Assembly (NCBI RefSeq): GCF_000980895.1
Contig: NZ_LAZX01000091.1
Location: forward strand, 1-64,000
Source of the DNA: Sphingomonas sp. Ag1
GTDB lineage: Bacteria > Pseudomonadota > Alphaproteobacteria > Sphingomonadales > Sphingomonadaceae
Reading direction: 5' to 3'
Length of the DNA stretch: 64,000 nucleotides
The translations under genes were made by a program, and so were the position numbers. The notes beneath the pieces were generated by a model that saw nothing but the letters and a program-made list of their open reading frames with translations, was not told where the DNA came from and did not search any database. Positions 34,709-42,623 of this stretch are shown in pieces. Every line of letters begins with the position of its first letter. Position 1 is the stretch's first letter.

Positions 34709-34720
34709 CGAAACGTTTCG
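34709..34720. promoter_or_regulatory. LacI-like palindrome in the divergent spacer
   Basis: CGAAACGTTTCG is a perfect 12 bp palindrome with the AAACGTTT core common for LacI/GalR family sites, located between the POT transporter (start 34615, -) and the nitroreductase (start 34765, +). Confidence 0.45.
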
Positions 34721-34764
34721 CGGTTGGACGCTCGACTTGCGAACGATTCGCGATAAAGAGGCGC

Positions 34765-35343
34765 ATGTTCAATGACCTTTCCTCTCCTCTCGCGCTTCTG
34801 CGCACCCGCCGCTCGGGCAAGCCGCGCGATCTCGCCGGCCCGGGACCGAGCGACGCGCAGCTGCAGGAAATGTGCGCCATCGCCTGCCGCACGCCCGATC
34901 ATGGCAAGCTGGCGCCGTGGCGTTTCGTCATCGTCGGGGCGGACCAGCGCGACGCCTTCGCCGAGGTGCTGCGGGCGGCGTATGTGGCAGAGCGACCGGA
35001 GGCGAAGCGGCTCGAGCTAGAATCGATCGAACAGTTCGCGCATCAGGCCGCGGCGCTGGTCGTCGCCCTGTCATCGCCGCGCACCGACAGCCAGATTCCC
35101 TTGTGGGAACAGGAATTGTCGGCGGGTGCGGCGTGCATGAACCTGCTCCATGCGGCGCATGCGATGGGCTTTGCCGGCGGCTGGCTGACGACGTGGGCGG
35201 CGTTTGACGACCGGGTGCGCGATGCCTTTGGCGCGGCCCCCGAGCGGATCGCCGGCTTCATCTTTATCGGCACGCCGTCGCGGCCGCTGGAGGAACGCCC
35301 GCGGCCGGATCTTGCCGACACGGTCACCCACTGGCGCCCTTGA
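34765..35343 (+). CDS. Nitroreductase family protein
   Basis: A 192-residue FMN-dependent oxidoreductase. LLRTRRSGKPRDLAGPGPSD at the N terminus and CRTPDHGKLAPWRFVIVGAD match YdjA-type nitroreductases, and ELSAGAACMNLLHAAHAMGFAGGW supplies dimer and FMN contacts. They reduce nitro compounds or quinones with NAD(P)H. The ATG at 34765 (MFNDLSSP) has weak AAAGAGG upstream. The frame continuing to 34660 spans the palindrome region and is not used. Its stop is 4 bases from the convergent DUF486 gene. Confidence 0.9.
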   Translation: MFNDLSSPLALLRTRRSGKPRDLAGPGPSDAQLQEMCAIACRTPDHGKLAPWRFVIVGADQRDAFAEVLRAAYVAERPEAKRLELESIEQFAHQAAALVVALSSPRTDSQIPLWEQELSAGAACMNLLHAAHAMGFAGGWLTTWAAFDDRVRDAFGAAPERIAGFIFIGTPSRPLEERPRPDLADTVTHWRP

Positions 35344-35347
35344 GGCG

Positions 35348-35686
35348 TCAGCTTTTCCCGGCAAACATGAAGGCGGCGGCGCCGACCAGGCAGACGAAGG
35401 CGCCGGCGTGCCGCCAGCTCAATTGTTCGCCCAGCACAACGACCGCAAAGACGCCGAACACCAGCAGCGTGATCACCTCCTGCGCGATCTTCAGCTGCCC
35501 GCCGCTCCAGCCGCTGGCATAGCCCAGCCGGTTGGCCGGCACGGCGAAACAATATTCGACCAGCGCGATTGCCCAGCTCAGCAGGATGACGGTGGGCAGC
35601 GGCTTCGCCATGCCGCCCTTCAAATGCCAATACCAGGCGATCGTCATGAAGACGTTGGAGATCAGCAGGAGCGCGAGCGTCGGCAT
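35348..35686 (-). CDS. DUF486 (DMT-like) membrane protein
   Basis: A 112-residue protein with four predicted helices: LALLLISNVFMTIAWYWHLK, TVILLSWAIALVEYCFAVPA, VITLLVFGVFAVVVLGEQL and HAGAFVCLVGAAAFMFAG. This is the DUF486 family, half-size relatives of drug/metabolite transporters. It includes the conserved QEVITL and GEQLSWRH. The substrate is unknown. It ends 4 bases from the convergent nitroreductase stop. Confidence 0.9.
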   Translation of the reverse strand: MPTLALLLISNVFMTIAWYWHLKGGMAKPLPTVILLSWAIALVEYCFAVPANRLGYASGWSGGQLKIAQEVITLLVFGVFAVVVLGEQLSWRHAGAFVCLVGAAAFMFAGKS

Positions 35687-35741
35687 GATTCCCGCCTAGT
35701 CGCGTCCGACGGCGGTTGGAAGCTGCCGGCCAGTCGGCCCC

Positions 35742-36659
35742 TTAATCGTCAAGGTCACGGCACGCGTGCTGCTTTCCCGACGGCTCGGTCAACGTCGCAT
35801 GGCGCCCCTTGCCGCGCAGTTCGTAGCCGCTTCCTTCATACCAGATGCCGGACGCGGCGCGCTGCGCGGGGATCTGCACCTTCGCGCCCGGCAGGGCCAG
35901 CGCCACGGTACCGGCGGCATTGTCGAAGACGGCGGTGAAGGCGAGGCCGTCGCGGCACCGGAACCGCGCCGTCACCTGGTCAGGCGTTGCGGGGGCAGCG
36001 GCGCCGGGGCGCGGCTTCAGCGCCGAAGCCGAGATATGCCATTGCCGCTGCTGCTCGGTGGCACCGTCGACGGGGCCGGTGCGATGAAGCGTGATCGGCC
36101 CGGCGAGCGTGAAGGGATCGCCATTCTTCAGCGTGCCGGTCACGCGCACCGGCACGGTGATGTACCGCTGCCCGGCGCCGGCATCGATCCGGCCCGGCTC
36201 GCCCACCTCGCCCTTGAAGCTGCGATAGCGTGCGAAGCTGGCGGCGAAATCCGCCTCGCTCATGCCTGACGCCGCGCCGCCCCGGTCCCATAGCGACCGG
36301 GCGGTGGCGAAATCGCGGTCGGCGATCAGCGCCAGGTAGCGGCGCACGACCGCCGCGGCCTCCGCGGCGCCGGGCTCCGCTACCTTTTCTGTCGCGCCCG
36401 CCACTGGCGCTGATGCGCTGGCAGATGGGGAGGCGAGGGGAGCGGGCCGGGCGCTCGCCGGGGCCGTCGATGCAGCCGTCGGACCGCTGCTGCTCGACCC
36501 GCTGGCATAGGCTCCGACCGATTCGTGCGCTGCCCGCGCGGCATTGCCGATATCGACCTGGCCCGACGGCTGCTGCGGCGAACAGGCGGTCGCCAGCAGC
36601 AGCGTTGCCGTCGTCAGGACGAAGCGCCGCCGCTGCCGGTCAGGGATTGAGCGCGACAT
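35742..36659 (-). CDS. Lipoprotein with N-terminal unknown domain and C-terminal MliC (lysozyme inhibitor) domain
   Basis: A 305-residue protein starting at ATG 36659: SRSIPDRQRRRFVLTTATLLLATAC is a signal peptide with lipobox ATAC. A Ser/Ala/Pro-rich linker is followed by an unknown domain (VVRRYLALIADRDFATARSL, RSFKGEVGEPGRIDAGAGQR) and a C-terminal MliC-like domain (FRCRDGLAFTAVFDNAAGTV, RAASGIWYEGSGYELRGKG, two Cys). MliC proteins are membrane-bound inhibitors of c-type lysozyme. The start overlaps the end of the upstream acidic gene by 20 bases. The frame to 36764 would overlap it further. Confidence 0.85.
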   Translation of the reverse strand: MSRSIPDRQRRRFVLTTATLLLATACSPQQPSGQVDIGNAARAAHESVGAYASGSSSSGPTAASTAPASARPAPLASPSASASAPVAGATEKVAEPGAAEAAAVVRRYLALIADRDFATARSLWDRGGAASGMSEADFAASFARYRSFKGEVGEPGRIDAGAGQRYITVPVRVTGTLKNGDPFTLAGPITLHRTGPVDGATEQQRQWHISASALKPRPGAAAPATPDQVTARFRCRDGLAFTAVFDNAAGTVALALPGAKVQIPAQRAASGIWYEGSGYELRGKGRHATLTEPSGKQHACRDLDD

Positions 36660-36984
36660 CGTCCGGGTCGTCGAGATCTTCATCTTCGGCGATCGACCCG
36701 TCGTCGAATTCATCCTGGACGACGTCTTCATCGATATCGTCCTCATCCTGATCGGCATCGTCATCCTGCTCGGCGACCTGATCGTCGCGCATCAGCAGTT
36801 CGTCTTCTTGCTCGTCATCGTCGTCGTTGGCGTCGGTATCGGGATCAAGATCGGTGATGATCGTGCCGTCGCCCGGCCCGTCCCGCGTCGCTTCCAGGAT
36901 TTCGGCACGCTGGCTTTCGTCATAGCCATCCTCGTCAAAACCGTCGTCACCCGAACCGTGGCTCGTCACCTGATGGCCGCCCAT
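36640..36984 (-). CDS. Very acidic Asp/Glu-rich protein, unknown function
   Basis: A 114-residue protein of which about 45 percent is Asp or Glu (for example DTDANDDDDEQEDELLM and EDDIDEDVVQDEFDD). There is no hydrophobic core, signal peptide or recognised domain, so it is likely disordered. The ATG at 36984 has a strong AGGAGG 6 bases upstream, so I accept it as a real gene. It overlaps the MliC lipoprotein gene by 20 bases in another frame, which implies coupling. Confidence 0.65.
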   Translation of the reverse strand: MGGHQVTSHGSGDDGFDEDGYDESQRAEILEATRDGPGDGTIITDLDPDTDANDDDDEQEDELLMRDDQVAEQDDDADQDEDDIDEDVVQDEFDDGSIAEDEDLDDPDDVALNP

Positions 36985-37066
36985 GATAATCCTCCTGATC
37001 GAGGATGCTGCAACGGCCGCACGCTACGCGCGGTTCCGGCGCATCGCGTGGGCTGCGCAGTGTAGC

Positions 37067-38299
37067 TCAGGCGGGGTGGAACAACCGCCCGCGCTCCGTC
37101 AGCCCGGCGGCGAGCAGCGCGGCAAGTCCCGCAAGCAGGAAGGCGATCGTCAGTGGCGCAGTGGTGCCGTCGAATGACTGGCCCACCACCATGCCCAGCC
37201 CCGACCCGATCGTGATCGCCAGGAACCCCTGCACGCTCGACGCCGTGCCCGCGATATGCCCCATCCGCTCCATCGCCAGCGACGAGAAGTTGGACGTGGA
37301 CAGTGCGAAACAGGCGAGCGTCAGTGCCTGCGCAATGCCAAAGGTCCACAGCGTCTCGCGCCCGCTCAGCACCAGCGCGAGATGCGCCAGGCTGATCACC
37401 ACCAGTGCCGCGACCGCGCCATGCCCCAGCCGGCGCATGCCCAGCCGCATCACCAGCCGCGAATTGGCGAGATTGGCCACCGCCATGGTTGCCGCGGTCG
37501 TCGCGAACACGACGATCAGCAGCTGCGGGCTGCCGAATGTCTCGGCCATGATCGGCTCGATCGTGCCGAGATAGCCATAAAGTGCGCCGGTCAGCGCTGC
37601 GGCCGCCAGCGAATAGCCGAGCGACAGGCGGTCGGTCAGCGCGATGCGCCAGCCGGCCAGGATTGGTCCGGGCTCGATGGGGCGGCGATCCTCGGGATGT
37701 TGCGTCTCGGGCAGGCGGATCGCGATCCAGCCGGCGAGCAGCAGCGCTGCCCCGGCGATGATCCAGAAGATCGTCCGCCAGTCGCCGAACAGCAGGATGC
37801 CGGCGCCCAGCGCGGGCGCCGCGACCGGCACCGCCATGAACACCATGAAGGCCAGCGACATGATCCGCGCCATCGACCGGCCGGAAAAACAATCGCGCAC
37901 CATCGCGACGGTCGCGACGCGGCACCCGGCGACGCACGACCCGCCCAGGAAGCGCGCGACCAGCAGCAGGGGGAAGCTTTGCGCCAGCGCGGCAAGAATG
38001 TTGGTCGCGGCATAAAGCGCCAGCACGACCAGCAGCAGGCGCCGCCGCCCGAACCGATCCGTCAGCGGTCCGTGCAGCAGCTGCGCGACGCCAAAGCCGA
38101 CACCGAAGATGGTGATGACATATTGGCGATCGGTGACGTCGGTCACGCCCAGCGCGTTGCCGATGTCGGGCAGCGCGGGCAGCATCGTGTCGATGCCCAG
38201 CGCCGCCATCGCCATCAGCGACGCGGTCATGGCGATGAATTCGCCGATGTGGATCGGGGCGCCGCGATCGAGGTTGGCGACGGGAAGGGGCGCGGACAT
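37067..38299 (-). CDS. MFS drug exporter, Bcr/CflA type
   Basis: A 410-residue inner-membrane transporter of the major facilitator superfamily with 12 predicted helices. ALGIDTMLPALPDIGNALGV on helix 1, GPLTDRFGRRRLLL in the loop 2-3 motif and ARFLGGSCVAGCRVATVAMV are typical of the Bcr/CflA subfamily of multidrug exporters. Substrate unknown. ATG 38299. The gene is divergent from the small lipoprotein gene at 38411. Confidence 0.9.
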   Translation of the reverse strand: MSAPLPVANLDRGAPIHIGEFIAMTASLMAMAALGIDTMLPALPDIGNALGVTDVTDRQYVITIFGVGFGVAQLLHGPLTDRFGRRRLLLVVLALYAATNILAALAQSFPLLLVARFLGGSCVAGCRVATVAMVRDCFSGRSMARIMSLAFMVFMAVPVAAPALGAGILLFGDWRTIFWIIAGAALLLAGWIAIRLPETQHPEDRRPIEPGPILAGWRIALTDRLSLGYSLAAAALTGALYGYLGTIEPIMAETFGSPQLLIVVFATTAATMAVANLANSRLVMRLGMRRLGHGAVAALVVISLAHLALVLSGRETLWTFGIAQALTLACFALSTSNFSSLAMERMGHIAGTASSVQGFLAITIGSGLGMVVGQSFDGTTAPLTIAFLLAGLAALLAAGLTERGRLFHPA

Positions 38300-38357
38300 C
38301 GCGCCGCCCTAGGCGGGAACGGTCGTCGTGTCAGCCGGCTTGACGGGCGGGCTTGCC

Positions 38358-38383
38358 GGAACGACCCGCTTCGTTAGTGTGTT
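38358..38383 (+). promoter_or_regulatory. Weak EcfG-type promoter candidate
   Basis: GGAAC (38358-38362), 17 bases, then TGTT (38380-38383), one base from the CGTT consensus; the end of this element lies 27 bases before the ATG at 38411. Confidence 0.3.
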
Positions 38384-38410
38384 ATAGAACCAGTACACGA
38401 AAGGACTGCC

Positions 38411-38896
38411 ATGCGTTCGCTCCTGCTTCCCGTCGCGCTCTGCGCGTTTGGCCTCGCGGCCTGCGATCGCCAGGATGGGCAAGGCACGACCGTGTCGATC
38501 GATGCTGGCAACGGCGCCGCGTCGATCAATGGCGCGACGGGGGAGGTGAAGCTCGACACGCCGCTCCTCAAGGGTTCGATCAAGCTGCCGCGCATGCAGT
38601 TCACCGGCGACAATTTCGAGATCAACGGCGTTCACCTCTATCCGGGGACGAAGATCGGCGCGATGAACGTCAACGCCGGCGGTAATGAGGGGGACGGCGT
38701 GGTGCGCATGTCGTTCGAAAGCCCCGCGGCCGTCGACACGGTGCGCGACTGGCTGGCCGGCGAGTTCGCCAAGGCCGGGGCAACGGTGAAGGTGTCGGGC
38801 AATACGCTGAGCGGCGACACCGATGGCGAACCGTTCCGCATCGACCTGCAACCAGCCGGCGACCGCGCCGCCGGCACGGTGACGATTGGCGGCTGA
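38411..38896 (+). CDS. Lipoprotein, unknown function
   Basis: A 161-residue exported protein: MRSLLLPVALCAFGLAACDR (lipobox LAAC, Cys18) followed by a beta-rich domain with VSIDAGNGAASINGATGEVK and RIDLQPAGDRAAGTVTIGG at the end. I do not recognise a named family. The ATG at 38411 follows AAAGGA with 7 bases spacing. It is a single gene between the exporter (divergent) and the oxygenase-like gene. Confidence 0.8.
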   Translation: MRSLLLPVALCAFGLAACDRQDGQGTTVSIDAGNGAASINGATGEVKLDTPLLKGSIKLPRMQFTGDNFEINGVHLYPGTKIGAMNVNAGGNEGDGVVRMSFESPAAVDTVRDWLAGEFAKAGATVKVSGNTLSGDTDGEPFRIDLQPAGDRAAGTVTIGG

Positions 38897-38998
38897 ACAC
38901 CCGCTCGCCCGGACGCGCGGTCGGTTCCGCGCACTGGCGGGCGAACCGTCGGATGACTATGTGGCGCCTTTCATTAGTTCGTGATTGAGGCGTTTGTG

Positions 38999-39955
38999 AT
39001 GCTTGATACCCCGCTGGCGAAGGTGCCGACCCTGAGCCTTGCCGATCAGGCGCGCGATCCCGATCGCTTCGCGGCTGATCTGGGCGGGTCGTTCCGCCGA
39101 TTCGGGTTCGCGATCGTCGCGGATCACGGCGTGTCGCAGGATCTGATTGCGCGCGCCTGGCGTCAGACGGAGGCGCTGTTCGCGCTGGCGGAGGCGGAGA
39201 AGCGCGGCTATTTCGTCGAAGGCGCCGGCGGCGCGCGTGGCTACACGCCGTTCAAGACCGAGATCGCCAAGGACGCCAAGCACGTCGACCTGAAGGAATT
39301 CTGGCACGTCGGGCGCGAGCTGCCCGCCGGCCACCCCTATGCCGACGAAATGCCCGCCAATGTCTGGCCGACCCGGCCGGAGGGTTTCCGCGACACCTTC
39401 CTGGAGCTGTTCCAGGCATTCGACACCGCGGGCGACAAGCTGCTCTCCGCGATCGCGCGCGACCTGGGCCTCGCCCCCGACTGGTTCGATCCGGCCGTGA
39501 AGGACGGCAATTCGGTGCTTCGCCTGCTCCACTATCCGCCGATCCCGGCCGATGCGGAGGGGGTTCGCGCCGGCGCGCATGAGGATATCAACCTCATCAC
39601 CCTGCTGCTTGGCGCCGAGGAATCGGGGCTCGAACTCCTCGACCGGGATTCGGGCCAGTGGCTCGCGATCAAGCCGCCGGAGGGCGCGATGGTTGTCAAC
39701 GTCGGCGACATGCTGCAGCGGCTGACCAACCATGTCCTGCCGTCGACCACGCACCGCGTCGTCAATCCGCCGGTCGAGCGTCGCGGCCATTCGCGCTATT
39801 CGATGCCGTTCTTCCTGCACCCCGCTCCCGATTTCATGATCGAGACGCTGCCGCAGACGATCACGGCCGAAAACCCGAACCGCTATCCGACGCCAATCAC
39901 TGCCAACGGCTATCTGCGTGAGCGGCTGGTCGAGATCGGCCTGATCAAGAAGTAA
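38999..39955 (+). CDS. 2-oxoglutarate/Fe(II) oxygenase-like protein (isopenicillin N synthase family)
   Basis: A 318-residue non-haem iron enzyme. The N-terminal DIOX_N region (SLADQARDPDRFAADLGGSF, GFAIVADHGVS) precedes the double-stranded beta helix with the iron triad H-x-D (AHEDINLITLL) and a distal His (TTHRVVNPP), and RYSMPFF carrying the Arg that binds the co-substrate. Sphingomonads often have one such protein annotated as 2OG-Fe(II) oxygenase; the substrate is unknown. The start is ATG 38999, after GAGG. Not part of a visible gene cluster. Confidence 0.9.
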   Translation: MLDTPLAKVPTLSLADQARDPDRFAADLGGSFRRFGFAIVADHGVSQDLIARAWRQTEALFALAEAEKRGYFVEGAGGARGYTPFKTEIAKDAKHVDLKEFWHVGRELPAGHPYADEMPANVWPTRPEGFRDTFLELFQAFDTAGDKLLSAIARDLGLAPDWFDPAVKDGNSVLRLLHYPPIPADAEGVRAGAHEDINLITLLLGAEESGLELLDRDSGQWLAIKPPEGAMVVNVGDMLQRLTNHVLPSTTHRVVNPPVERRGHSRYSMPFFLHPAPDFMIETLPQTITAENPNRYPTPITANGYLRERLVEIGLIKK

Positions 39956-40018
39956 GCAGGAAGGAGATCCGCGGGTGCCGCCACGTGCGCGGCACCTGCC
40001 GATCATTGTGCGCCGACC

Positions 40019-40669
40019 TCAGCGGCTGGCGATTTCCGTCGCGCCGCCCTTGATCGCCGCCTCATTGGCCGCGATCGTCATCTGCGCATCGCTGCGCGGC
40101 GCGGGCATGTCACCCGAATAGGAAACGTCGGTCACCTCGACGGTCGCGCCCATCTCGGTTGCGGCGAACAGCTTCTTGGCGAAGCTTGCCGGCACGCGGA
40201 TGCAGCCGTGCGAGGCGGGAAAGCCCGGGTTCTTGCCGGCATGGATCGCGATCCCGTCCCACGTCAGGCGCTGCATGAACGGCATCGGCGCATTGTCGTA
40301 GAGGTTGGAGCGGTGCATCTCCTTCTTCTGGAGGATGGTGAACACGCCGACCGGCGTTTCCTTGCCCTCCTTGCCCGTCGACACGGTCGACACCGCGACC
40401 AGCGCATCGCCGCGATACACATAGGCCTTCTGGTCCGGGATGCTGATGAGGATGCTCACCGGCCCGGCCGCGACGTCATTTTCCCACAGATACTTGCCGG
40501 GCGTCAGCGTCGCTGCGGCTTCGACCAGCGCAACGGCAGAGGATGTGACATGGCTCGCCGACCCGGCGGTCGCCGTCGCAGTTGACGTTGACGTTTCCGC
40601 CAGAGCGGGCATAGACGTGATGGCTGCCAGTCCAAAGGCAGCCGGCAGCAAGGCGCGAATCATGCGCAT
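40019..40669 (-). CDS. L,D-transpeptidase (YkuD domain)
   Basis: A 216-residue exported protein. Signal peptide MRMIRALLPAAFGLAAITSM, cleaved after PALA, then a Thr/Ala/Ser-rich linker and YkuD domain with ISIPDQKAYVYRGD, TPVGVFTILQKKEMH and active site IAIHAGKNPGFPASHGCIRV (the HGC Cys is the nucleophile). It cross-links or anchors peptidoglycan stem peptides in the periplasm. The ATG at 40669 is used rather than the reading to 40945, which runs through the divergent promoter region. Divergent from another L,D-transpeptidase. Confidence 0.9.
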   Translation of the reverse strand: MRMIRALLPAAFGLAAITSMPALAETSTSTATATAGSASHVTSSAVALVEAAATLTPGKYLWENDVAAGPVSILISIPDQKAYVYRGDALVAVSTVSTGKEGKETPVGVFTILQKKEMHRSNLYDNAPMPFMQRLTWDGIAIHAGKNPGFPASHGCIRVPASFAKKLFAATEMGATVEVTDVSYSGDMPAPRSDAQMTIAANEAAIKGGATEIASR

Positions 40670-40872
40670 GGTGCGACCCCATTTTGTTGTGGTGGCCCGA
40701 TCATCGGGCCGTCGCATCAGTAAACGCGCGCTATTGACATTTGTGCCATACGATGAGCCGCGCGATTTGCGCGGTGGACGCACGCGAATCCGGCAGATTG
40801 GTTCCCGCTGCTGAAGATTTTTCACCTTTTCCCTGCTATACAGTCGCTTAGCGGGAAGGGACTGTAAGATTG
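40670..40872. other. Divergent spacer between two L,D-transpeptidase genes
   Basis: 203 bases with no gene. GGCCCGAT-C-ATCGGGCC (40694-40710) is a perfect palindrome in the leader of the leftward gene. TTGACA occurs at 40734-40739 without a good -10 partner. Promoters for both genes should lie here. Confidence 0.5.
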
Positions 40873-41577
40873 ATGGCGAAGATGGGTGACACGGTGCCGA
40901 CGCGCCGCGGATTGTTGAAGACGGCGGGTGCTCTGGCGGGGGCAATGATTATTCCGGACGCGGTGTCTGCCGCGATGCGCGCGGCCGAGCCCAAGCAGGT
41001 GCCGCTGACGTCCTCCGGTCTGGCGCCGGTGCGCCCTGCGCCCCGCGTCGTGCCCAGTTCGCCGCGCGTCGTTCGCCCGGAATTGATGCGCGAGGCGCTC
41101 GCCGCGCTGGAGCGTCACGGGAGCACGATCAAGCTGCGCGACCGGATCGTCATTGCCGACTTTTCGGCGCCCTCATCGCAGCCGCGCTTCCACTTCATCG
41201 ATCTGGTCAGCGGCAAGAGCGTGTCGAAGCTGGTCGCGCATGGCAGCGGCTCCGATCCGGGGCACACGGGCTTCCTGCAGCGCTTCTCGAACAAGAACGG
41301 GTCGAATGCGTCGTGCGAAGGCGCCTTCCTCGCCGACAATTATTACGTCGGGAAGCATGGCAAGTCGCAGCGGCTGATCGGGCTCGATCCGACCAACGAC
41401 AATGCGCTCGCCCGCGCGATCGTGGTGCATGGCGCCTGGTATTCGAACCCGGACATGGTCCGCACGCACGGCCGTCTCGGCCGCAGCCAGGGCTGTTTCG
41501 CGGTCGGTGAGCGTGAGCTGGCGGAAACGTTCGAGCGGCTCGGCCAGGGCCGCATGATCTACGCCGCGAAGGTCTGA
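40873..41577 (+). CDS. Murein L,D-transpeptidase catalytic domain protein (YkuD_2 type)
   Basis: A 234-residue exported protein with a Tat-like or Sec signal (TRRGLLKTAGALAGAMIIPDAVSA). The catalytic domain starts near residue 85 (IVIADFSAPSSQPRFHFIDL), with GLDPTNDNALARAIVVHGAW and the active site RLGRSQGCFAV (SQGC). This is the PF13645-type family. Start ATG 40873 (a TTG precedes it). The last 19 bases overlap the 3' end of the convergent glycosyltransferase gene. Confidence 0.85.
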   Translation: MAKMGDTVPTRRGLLKTAGALAGAMIIPDAVSAAMRAAEPKQVPLTSSGLAPVRPAPRVVPSSPRVVRPELMREALAALERHGSTIKLRDRIVIADFSAPSSQPRFHFIDLVSGKSVSKLVAHGSGSDPGHTGFLQRFSNKNGSNASCEGAFLADNYYVGKHGKSQRLIGLDPTNDNALARAIVVHGAWYSNPDMVRTHGRLGRSQGCFAVGERELAETFERLGQGRMIYAAKV

Positions 41578-42623
41578 CGGCGCGTTGCGCTTCGGGCTCG
41601 GCCGATCAGCCGGGCCCATAACAATTCTTCCAGCCCCGCATGGCCTAGGCCCAGGTGCGGCGGCCGGACGCGCAGCGCCTCCGCCAGCGTCAGCGTCCCC
41701 GACCGCAGCGAGGCGCGCGCCACGTCGGCCCAGCGCCGCGCCGTGGTCCAGCGGACCAGCCGGACATCCGCCGCCTCGCACGGCTGGTCCAGCAAAAACG
41801 CCTCCTGCAATCGCACCAGCACATCGCCGAGCCGGGCCAGCGCCGCGCGGTCCGGCACGGGCTGGCGGTGCATCAGGTGCTCGACCACCAGCGCCGCCGC
41901 GGCATCCGCATCCTCGCCCAGCACCGGCGCATAGGCGCCTGCCAGCACGCGCCGCGCGCTCGTCAGCATGATATCCTCATAGCGTTGCGACGCTCCGCCG
42001 GCGTGACGGCGATAGGCGAGCAGCGGGGTGTCGATCCGGGAGATCGGGCCCAGCGCCGACAGGCGATGATAGAGGTCGAAATCCTCGGCATAGAGGATCT
42101 CCGGCCGGGTGAATGGCGTCAGCCGGCGCGCGGCGTCCGCACGCACCATCACCGACGACCAGACAAACGGATTCTCGATCCGGATCAGCCAGCGCAGCAG
42201 CGCGGGCGAGGTATAGGCGACGTGCGGGGAGGGTAGCAGGCGCGCGCCGTCCAGCACCTCCGTCGCGCTCGCCACCATCACCATTTCCGGATGGGCATCG
42301 AGATAGGCGACCTGTCGCGCGAACCGTTCCGGCAGGCAAAGATCGTCCTGGTCCAGCCCGGCGATATAGCGGCCGCGTGCCTCGGCGACGGCACGGTTGC
42401 GCGCACGCACCGGCCCGCCATTCTGCTCCAGCGCGATCACCCGCAGCCGCGGGTCGGGCCATGATCGCAGCACGTCCAGCGTATGGTCGGTCGAACGATC
42501 GTCGACGACGATGATCTCGAAATCGCCACGGGTCTGCTTCTGCAGCGTCGCCAGCGTGGCGGGCAGGAACTCGGCGCCATTATACGCCGCCATGATGACG
42601 CTGACGGCGGGCATCAGCGTCAT
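41559..42623 (-). CDS. Family 2 glycosyltransferase
   Basis: A 354-residue cytoplasmic GT-A fold enzyme. VSVIMAAYNGAEFLPATLAT, IIVVDDRSTDHTLDVL, RNRAVAEARGRYIAGLDQDD (the DxD-type metal site) and PFVWSSVMVRADAARRL are the GT2 motifs. The C-terminal 120 residues are helical and not recognised. Its ATG at 42623 overlaps the TGA of the aminotransferase-oxidoreductase fusion (ATGA), so the two are translationally coupled. The sugar donor and acceptor are unknown. It overlaps the convergent L,D-transpeptidase by 19 bases. Confidence 0.9.
   Translation of the reverse strand: MTLMPAVSVIMAAYNGAEFLPATLATLQKQTRGDFEIIVVDDRSTDHTLDVLRSWPDPRLRVIALEQNGGPVRARNRAVAEARGRYIAGLDQDDLCLPERFARQVAYLDAHPEMVMVASATEVLDGARLLPSPHVAYTSPALLRWLIRIENPFVWSSVMVRADAARRLTPFTRPEILYAEDFDLYHRLSALGPISRIDTPLLAYRRHAGGASQRYEDIMLTSARRVLAGAYAPVLGEDADAAAALVVEHLMHRQPVPDRAALARLGDVLVRLQEAFLLDQPCEAADVRLVRWTTARRWADVARASLRSGTLTLAEALRVRPPHLGLGHAGLEELLWARLIGRARSATRRQTFAA

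Noticed and set aside
36659..36764. Longer start of the MliC lipoprotein at 36764
   Set aside because: The added 35 residues (TMPIRMRTISMKTSSRMNS) overlap the acidic gene in another frame, would put the signal peptide in the middle, and lack a ribosome binding site.
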